18,335 bases of DNA from CAYTES01 sp964436935 (lineage in GTDB: Bacteria; Patescibacteriota; Gracilibacteria; UBA1369; UBA12473). The translations under genes were made by a program, and so were the position numbers. The stretch covers positions 1 to 18,335 of the forward strand of contig CAYTES010000028.1 of NCBI GenBank assembly GCA_964436935.1, written 5' to 3'. How positions within the stretch are numbered: position 1 is the first letter of the stretch; the number at the start of each line of letters is the position of its first letter. The notes below the pieces were generated by a model. The model worked only from the letters and a program-made list of their open reading frames with translations. It had not been told where the DNA came from and did no database searches. Shown here piece by piece: positions 15,153 through 18,335 of the stretch.

Positions 15153-15195
15153 CCTAAAATAGTAGCACCGCTTTTTTGATTCGTATAGTTTTGAT

Positions 15196-15223
15196 TTATC
15201 AGAGATCCATTTTCTGGTATAAT
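15196..15223 (+). promoter_or_regulatory. Extended -10, apparently leaderless promoter of the transglutaminase-like gene
   Basis: A perfect TATAAT (15218-15223) carries the TGn extension (TGG at 15215-15217), and TTATCA (15196-15201) lies 16 nt upstream. The ATG at 15230 starts 6 nt after the -10 box, where the transcript should begin, so the mRNA would be leaderless. Confidence 0.6.
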
Positions 15224-15229
15224 AAACAG

Positions 15230-15952
15230 ATGTCCGAAGCAAAAGTAACCACCATGGAATCCATCCCAACAAACCGCCCAACACGAGAGGGGGTGGAGGC
15301 CTACCGTCCTAAGCCCCTGGATCCAGAGCTTGAATTGGCCCTGAACACCACTGTGAGTGCGGTGGATGAGGTGGTTTTTTCGGCGTTAAAAGGAGTGCGC
15401 CGGTATGAGATCTTACGGGCTCCTCAAGAAAAAGTAGAGGAGTGGATGCATGGCGTCAACGAATTTATTCATGCCATCAGGACTAAAGATAAGGAGAAAG
15501 TTAGAGCCTTGATGACAAAAGGCGATCGAATCGCGGGGGATACGGATGTAGTGGAGTGGATGCTTGAAGAAGAAGCATTGGACGAGTCGGATACAACACT
15601 GCTCGCCATTGGACTATTTGTTTTGCATGAAAAATCAGCGTGGAGTGCGAGCAAGTCTAGATTGAAAGTGTTGAAAGGTGGAAAAGTGCGAATGGAGAGT
15701 GCATTTGAGCCGGAGGGTTATCCAAACTGTTATGATATCGTGGCCATTGTGGGCGAGTTGGCGGGCCGCTATGGGATCGAAGGAACAATCAAAGGAAAAG
15801 GTTTATCCCATGCGCATTTCGAAACGGCCGAAGGAAAGATTTCGGATCCCCTGTATGGCTGGAAAAGAGGAGGACTTTTCCAAACCAAGCAAAAGTTTGA
15901 GGCGTTTAAAAAAGAAATGGGAGTGCTGCGGAGGATGGGGATCAAGAAGTAA
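15230..15952 (+). CDS. Predicted transglutaminase-like cysteine protein (240 aa)
   Basis: The start at 15230 (MSEAKVTTMESIPTN) is chosen because a consensus promoter ends 6 nt before it; an upstream ATG at 15176 would lie before that promoter. The N-terminal 150 residues are helical and charged, with no named domain. The last part has the order of a transglutaminase-like core: Cys167 in GYPNCYDIVAIVGELAGRYGI, His194 in LSHAHFET and Asp206 in KISDPLYGW. The pattern C-x(n)-YGI-x-G ... H-A-x-x-E ... DP is that of microbial transglutaminase-fold peptidases and amidases. I infer a cytosolic protein because no signal peptide is seen. No partner gene is evident. The family assignment is moderate and activity is unproved. 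Confidence 0.65.
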   Translation: MSEAKVTTMESIPTNRPTREGVEAYRPKPLDPELELALNTTVSAVDEVVFSALKGVRRYEILRAPQEKVEEWMHGVNEFIHAIRTKDKEKVRALMTKGDRIAGDTDVVEWMLEEEALDESDTTLLAIGLFVLHEKSAWSASKSRLKVLKGGKVRMESAFEPEGYPNCYDIVAIVGELAGRYGIEGTIKGKGLSHAHFETAEGKISDPLYGWKRGGLFQTKQKFEAFKKEMGVLRRMGIKK

Positions 15953-15981
15953 TCTTCCGGTGTTATCTTGAAGGATCTCGA

Positions 15982-16692
15982 TTAAACCGCTTCAAGCACG
16001 GCTCCATATTCTCCACTTTTCTCGTGTTGGAGTACTTTAACCTGCCACCCCGTTTTTGAGCCAAGTTCCTTTAATACATGCGGTTCAACATGAAGCCATT
16101 CAAACCAATCTCCAATGGACTCTTTGTATTCTATTCTAATCTTCACCGAGCCAACATATTTTTTTGAGGCGAGACGTTTTTGATGGTATTCTTTATGGGT
16201 TTTTTCTTTGGTTTTGGTGACGTCAATGGACGTGAGTAGTAAAACACCTCCTGGTTTGATGAGCTTTCGTGCAACGGTGAGTAACTTTTTAACACCGATC
16301 AAATTCCCCCCAATGCCAATATTGTGGCCAAAGAGTAGGAGCGTATCAAAGGAGGCTTCAGGGAATTGAGAATGAAAAATATCCATCACTTTTGTTTTTT
16401 TGCAGCCCCGTTCTTTGCATGTCTGTATGGCGCAAGTTGAGGTGTCGATGCCTATAATATCCGCCTTGCGATTTTGAAAATAAAGAAGGTGCCGTCCCAC
16501 GCCGCAGCCTATATCGAGTATTTTTCCTTGAGCATACGGAATAATGTGACGCTCCATCGGGTAAAGTTTTTTTGTGAAGTAGTCGTTGAGACTACCGCGA
16601 TCCACATATCCGTCATCACGCCTGATGAAATACGGTGAACGATGATCTCCTTTCCAATAGTTGTGGAGAGCTTTTCCAAAGGTGTCTTTCAT
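15982..16692 (-). CDS. Class I SAM-dependent methyltransferase
   Basis: The 236-residue product has motif I ILDIGCGVGRHLLYF (58-72), the ribose-binding acidic end of strand 2 in GIDTS (81-85), a PEASFDTLLLFGHNIGIGGN segment at motif IV, and LIKPGGVLLLTSID at the post-motif strand. It is a small Rossmann-fold methyltransferase of the methyltransferase-11/25 kind, more likely acting on a small molecule or lipid than on DNA, since no target-recognition domain or NPPY motif is present. The ATG lies 3 nt after the HicA stop, so it looks co-transcribed and coupled with the HicBA toxin-antitoxin pair. The substrate cannot be read from the sequence. Confidence 0.88.
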   Translation of the reverse strand: MKDTFGKALHNYWKGDHRSPYFIRRDDGYVDRGSLNDYFTKKLYPMERHIIPYAQGKILDIGCGVGRHLLYFQNRKADIIGIDTSTCAIQTCKERGCKKTKVMDIFHSQFPEASFDTLLLFGHNIGIGGNLIGVKKLLTVARKLIKPGGVLLLTSIDVTKTKEKTHKEYHQKRLASKKYVGSVKIRIEYKESIGDWFEWLHVEPHVLKELGSKTGWQVKVLQHEKSGEYGAVLEAV

Positions 16693-16695
16693 AAA

Positions 16696-16896
16696 CTATA
16701 ATGTAATGTTTGTATCTTTAAGTATGGCATGGAGCGTTCCTCGGGGGATGTCTTTGTTGTGGATGGGAACGACAACTTTCTTATTTTCCTGATCATTTTT
16801 AAATAGGGCGTGACTTCCACTTTGACGGATAAACACAAAACCATGCTCTCTCAGCACTTTTATCAGTTTGCTGGGAGTCATATTGTACTTAGACAT
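16696..16896 (-). CDS. hicA: HicA-family mRNA interferase toxin
   Basis: The chosen start at 16896 (MSKYNMTPSKLIKVL) gives 66 residues, the normal HicA size. An upstream ATG at 16920 would add eight residues and a longer overlap, whereas the chosen ATG has AAGG 6 nt before it. The double-stranded-RNA-binding-like fold signature is intact: GFVFIRQSGSHALF with catalytic His29 (GSH), VVVPIH and the closing IPRGTLHAILKD. HicA toxins cleave mRNA and stop translation. The ATG overlaps the last 8 nt of hicB, and a methyltransferase gene follows 3 nt after the stop. No truncation is seen, so the toxin should be active. Confidence 0.93.
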   Translation of the reverse strand: MSKYNMTPSKLIKVLREHGFVFIRQSGSHALFKNDQENKKVVVPIHNKDIPRGTLHAILKDTNITL

Positions 16897-17104
16897 GGCT
16901 CGCCTTTTTATGCAATTCAACGACCGTAATGACCGCTTTCATGGATTGATTTTCAATCTCATCTTCCATATAAAGCATCACCGCATCTTTGAGATTTTTC
17001 AACGCTTCTTCTTTGGTGGCCCCAAACGTGTGGCACCCCTCAAGCTCGGGACAAAAAGCATGCCATTTTTTGCCATCCTTCTCTAATTTAAATGTAATGA
17101 GCAT
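16889..17104 (-). CDS. hicB: HicB-family antitoxin, short form
   Basis: The 71-residue product shows the degraded RNase H-like HicB fold: ITFKLEKDGKKWHAFCPELEGCHTFGATKEEALKNLKDAVMLYMEDEI. It should bind and neutralise HicA. Antitoxin before toxin is one of the two known orders. The protein ends soon after the domain and lacks the C-terminal ribbon-helix-helix or HTH domain that many HicB proteins use to repress their own promoter, so autoregulation must be weak or rely on another factor. A well-formed promoter lies just upstream. No Shine-Dalgarno is visible. Confidence 0.9.
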   Translation of the reverse strand: MLITFKLEKDGKKWHAFCPELEGCHTFGATKEEALKNLKDAVMLYMEDEIENQSMKAVITVVELHKKASHV

Positions 17105-17125
17105 AATTTTTTTGATTATATTTAA

Positions 17126-17153
17126 ACTATACTCTTCGCAGATATTTTTTCAA
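17126..17153 (-). promoter_or_regulatory. Promoter of the hicB-hicA-methyltransferase run
   Basis: Minus strand TTGAAA (17153-17148) and TATAGT (17131-17126) with a 16-nt spacer lie about 22 nt before the hicB ATG. A second TATAAT nearer the ATG lacks a -35. The A/T-rich segment between -10 and ATG is nearly palindromic (TATAGTTTAAATATA). Confidence 0.5.
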
Positions 17154-17193
17154 TATCCAGTCTAATCCTAATCCAGAGACGCGCTGCATTAGA

Positions 17194-17520
17194 TTACATT
17201 CGATTCAGTAGATCTGGTCCATATAAAACTCGATACTGGCTCACCCTAAAATTACCCCATTTTTCCTGAGGACGCTGAGCTGCTGTTTCGGTCATCCACA
17301 GTAAATCTATATTTCTTTCCTGTGCCTCCATTTGAAGATCAAAATCTTCGCGGGATTCCCGTGTGACGACCAGTAAGTCGATGTCGGATGGCTTTGGACT
17401 GTTTCCATTTCGTACACCGGTCACGGAACTGCCATACTGTAAAACGGCGACTAAGTCGGGAATGCGGGGAATCAAAAATTCTTCTATGAATTGCCGGGCT
17501 TGAGCCTCAGATGTTTCCAT
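17194..17520 (-). CDS. MNT-type minimal nucleotidyltransferase (orphan)
   Basis: The product has 108 residues. The nucleotidyltransferase (Pol-beta-like) signature is plain: LQYGSSVTG (G30, S31) and, after an unusually long loop, SDIDLLVV with D46 and D48. D72 in RNIDLLWM may be the third metal-binding carboxylate. Minimal nucleotidyltransferases of this size usually pair with a HEPN toxin as antitoxins that AMPylate it. No HEPN gene lies on either side, so it may act alone or on a partner elsewhere. It lies upstream of hicB on the same strand (89-nt gap with its own promoter) and divergent from the HigBA locus. Confidence 0.85.
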   Translation of the reverse strand: METSEAQARQFIEEFLIPRIPDLVAVLQYGSSVTGVRNGNSPKPSDIDLLVVTRESREDFDLQMEAQERNIDLLWMTETAAQRPQEKWGNFRVSQYRVLYGPDLLNRM

Positions 17521-17581
17521 TACTTGTTAAGAATAGCATAGGATTTTACCGTTTTGTAGAGACCTTTATAGTCCAATACGC

Positions 17582-17610
17582 TTGACCCTAGATTATTAAC
17601 GCGATACAAT
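17582..17610 (+). promoter_or_regulatory. Promoter of the HigBA locus
   Basis: TTGACC (17582-17587) and TACAAT (17605-17610) with an ideal 17-nt spacer give a start near 17617, 20 nt before the toxin ATG. Both boxes match 5 of 6 positions. Confidence 0.6.
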
Positions 17611-17630
17611 AATAACGATTAGCGTTAATA
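17594..17630. promoter_or_regulatory. HigA-type operator (inverted repeats over the HigBA promoter)
   Basis: TATTAACGC (17594-17602) and GCGTTAATA (17622-17630) are perfect 9-bp inverted repeats, 28 bp centre to centre. One arm lies in the promoter spacer, the other just past the start. Nested inside is TAACG - ATTAG - CGTTA (17613-17627). This is the usual place where HigA represses its own operon. Confidence 0.55.
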
Positions 17631-17636
17631 TCATCA

Positions 17637-17918
17637 ATGATAAAAAGTTTTAAGGATAAAGAAACCGCAAAAATTTTTAAAAGGATCAAATCACTTAAAC
17701 TACCCACCGATATTCAACGCATTGCGTTGCGAAAACTCGTCATGCTCCATGCGGCTGTATTCATCAATGACTTGCGTGTTCCTCCTTCAAATCATTTGGA
17801 ACAACTCAAAGGGAACAAGAAGGGCACCTATAGCATTCGGATCAATGATTAATGGCGGATTTGCTTTCAATGGATTCAAGGCGACGCCTATGATGTAGAA
17901 ATCATTGATTATCATTAA
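17637..17918 (+). pseudogene. higB: HigB/RelE-family toxin truncated by an in-frame TAA
   Basis: The frame reads MIKSFKDKETAKIF...ALRKLVMLHAAVFINDLRVPPSNHLEQLKG...YSIRIND and then TAA at 17850-17852. The same frame continues with WRICFQWIQGDAYDVEIIDYH and a natural TAA at 17916-17918. Both parts together are one typical HigB of 92 sense codons. In relatives I know, a Gln usually stands between IND and WRICF, so a CAA or CAG codon changed to TAA is the simplest cause. The 71-residue product lacks the last two strands and the terminal His (DYH), needed for mRNA cleavage in HigB toxins, so it is very likely inactive. The antitoxin gene starts 11 nt after the old stop and is intact. Confidence 0.85.
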
Positions 17919-17929
17919 CCTGCATCACT

Positions 17930-18265
17930 ATGAAAAAATTAATGCCCGTACATCCCGGAGAAGTACTCATGGAAGAGTTTTTAGCTCCCTTCAACCTTTC
18001 TCAATATCGAGTGGCCAAAGACATCAATGTGCCTGCGATACGCATCAATGAGATTGTTCATGGCAAGCGAGCCATCAGTGCCGATACGGCGCTAAGACTC
18101 AGTAAGTACTTTTCAACTTCTGCGGAATTTTGGCTCAATCTCCAAGCGCATTATGATCTTGAAGTGGAGTTCGAAAAGTTAGGCGAGAAGTTGGAGGTGG
18201 AAGTGAAGGTGTTTGCGTTGAAAGGAGTGAGAAGGGGAAAGTTGGAGCGAAGCGAAACCGCATAG
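17930..18265 (+). CDS. higA: HigA-family antitoxin (XRE-type HTH)
   Basis: The 111-residue product has the HigA signature: MPVHPGEVLMEEFLAPFNLSQYRVAKDINV, then the recognition helix PAIRINEIVHGKRAIS and ADTALRLSKYFSTSAEFWLNLQAHYDLE. It should bind the toxin and repress its own promoter through the inverted repeats at 17594-17630. The C-terminal tail (VFALKGVRRGKLERSETA) is less conserved. Because the toxin is truncated, this protein is probably left as an orphan regulator. It lacks a visible Shine-Dalgarno, and coupling to the upstream reading is now lost 77 nt earlier. Confidence 0.92.
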   Translation: MKKLMPVHPGEVLMEEFLAPFNLSQYRVAKDINVPAIRINEIVHGKRAISADTALRLSKYFSTSAEFWLNLQAHYDLEVEFEKLGEKLEVEVKVFALKGVRRGKLERSETA

Positions 18266-18301
18266 CACCTGTTATATGCTTTTTAATTACAATTAATAAA
18301 C

Positions 18302-18318
18302 CACCCGCTGTGCGGGTG
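18302..18318. terminator. GC-rich hairpin after higA
   Basis: CACCCGC - TGT - GCGGGTG is a perfect 7-bp stem with a 3-nt loop, 37 nt after the higA stop. On the plus strand no T-run follows. On the minus strand it is followed by GTTTATTAATT, so it may end a minus-strand gene lying beyond the window, or both. Confidence 0.45.
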
Positions 18319-18335
18319 TGAATGTATGGTGTTAT

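Noticed and set aside
15176..15229. Upstream ATG at 15176 as the start of the transglutaminase-like gene
   Set aside because: It lies before a consensus promoter, and the 18 added residues look like translated promoter DNA.
1..18335. Alternative genetic code with UGA as glycine
   Set aside because: TGA closes several complete genes at the expected family ends, for example the kinase, VOC and SRPBCC genes.

Overview
The window is ordinary bacterial coding DNA read with the standard code. TGA ends several intact genes (kinase, SRPBCC protein, VOC protein, small HTH protein), so the UGA-glycine code of Gracilibacteria does not apply. SLH (S-layer homology) repeats opening with F-x-D-V, a lipoprotein, secreted proteins, a very large SpvB/YD-repeat surface protein and many small orphan domains suggest a bacterium with an S-layer-like envelope. 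The style recalls Peregrinibacteria-like Patescibacteria, but that is only an impression and no marker gene is present. Several sigma-70-type promoters are readable. Most starts have no Shine-Dalgarno sequence, and two fit leaderless transcription.

Layout. (1) 1-516: C-terminal end of a class IIIb adenylyl cyclase, then a 345-nt gap. (2) 862-2088: a divergent thiolase-fold protein with tyrosine at the expected nucleophile position. (3) 2108-7318, minus strand: a 1736-residue secreted protein built as SpvB N-terminus, six VCBS/FG-GAP-like calcium loops, about 15 YD repeats, a MopE-type metal-binding motif and a terminal FGE-sulfatase/C-type-lectin-like domain. Behind it lies a gap containing 100 consecutive A/T bases. 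(4) 7674-8149: a 55-residue excisionase-type HTH protein overlapping a small zinc-ribbon protein. (5) 8146-10263, minus: a TfoX C-terminal-domain gene broken by an in-frame TAA, a DUF1697 protein and a Ser/Thr protein kinase. (6) 10346-11841, minus: a small secreted Cys protein, an SRPBCC protein and a lipoprotein, divergent from (7) 11940-13205, an SLH-anchored C39-like cysteine peptidase. (8) 13286-15112, minus: a hypothetical protein, a VOC protein, a DUF805 membrane protein and a small one-SLH secreted protein. (9) 15230-15952: a predicted transglutaminase-like protein. (10) 15982-18265: a toxin-antitoxin cluster with HicB-HicA-methyltransferase in one run, an orphan MNT-type nucleotidyltransferase, and a HigBA locus whose toxin is truncated by an in-frame TAA while its antitoxin, promoter and operator look intact.

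The most unusual items are the YD-repeat protein that ends in a lectin-like domain instead of an Rhs core and toxin, the two genes interrupted by a single in-frame TAA, the methyltransferase coupled to HicBA, the pure A/T tract, and the putative leaderless promoters of the SLH-peptidase and transglutaminase-like genes. No CRISPR array, transposase, rRNA or tRNA gene was seen.
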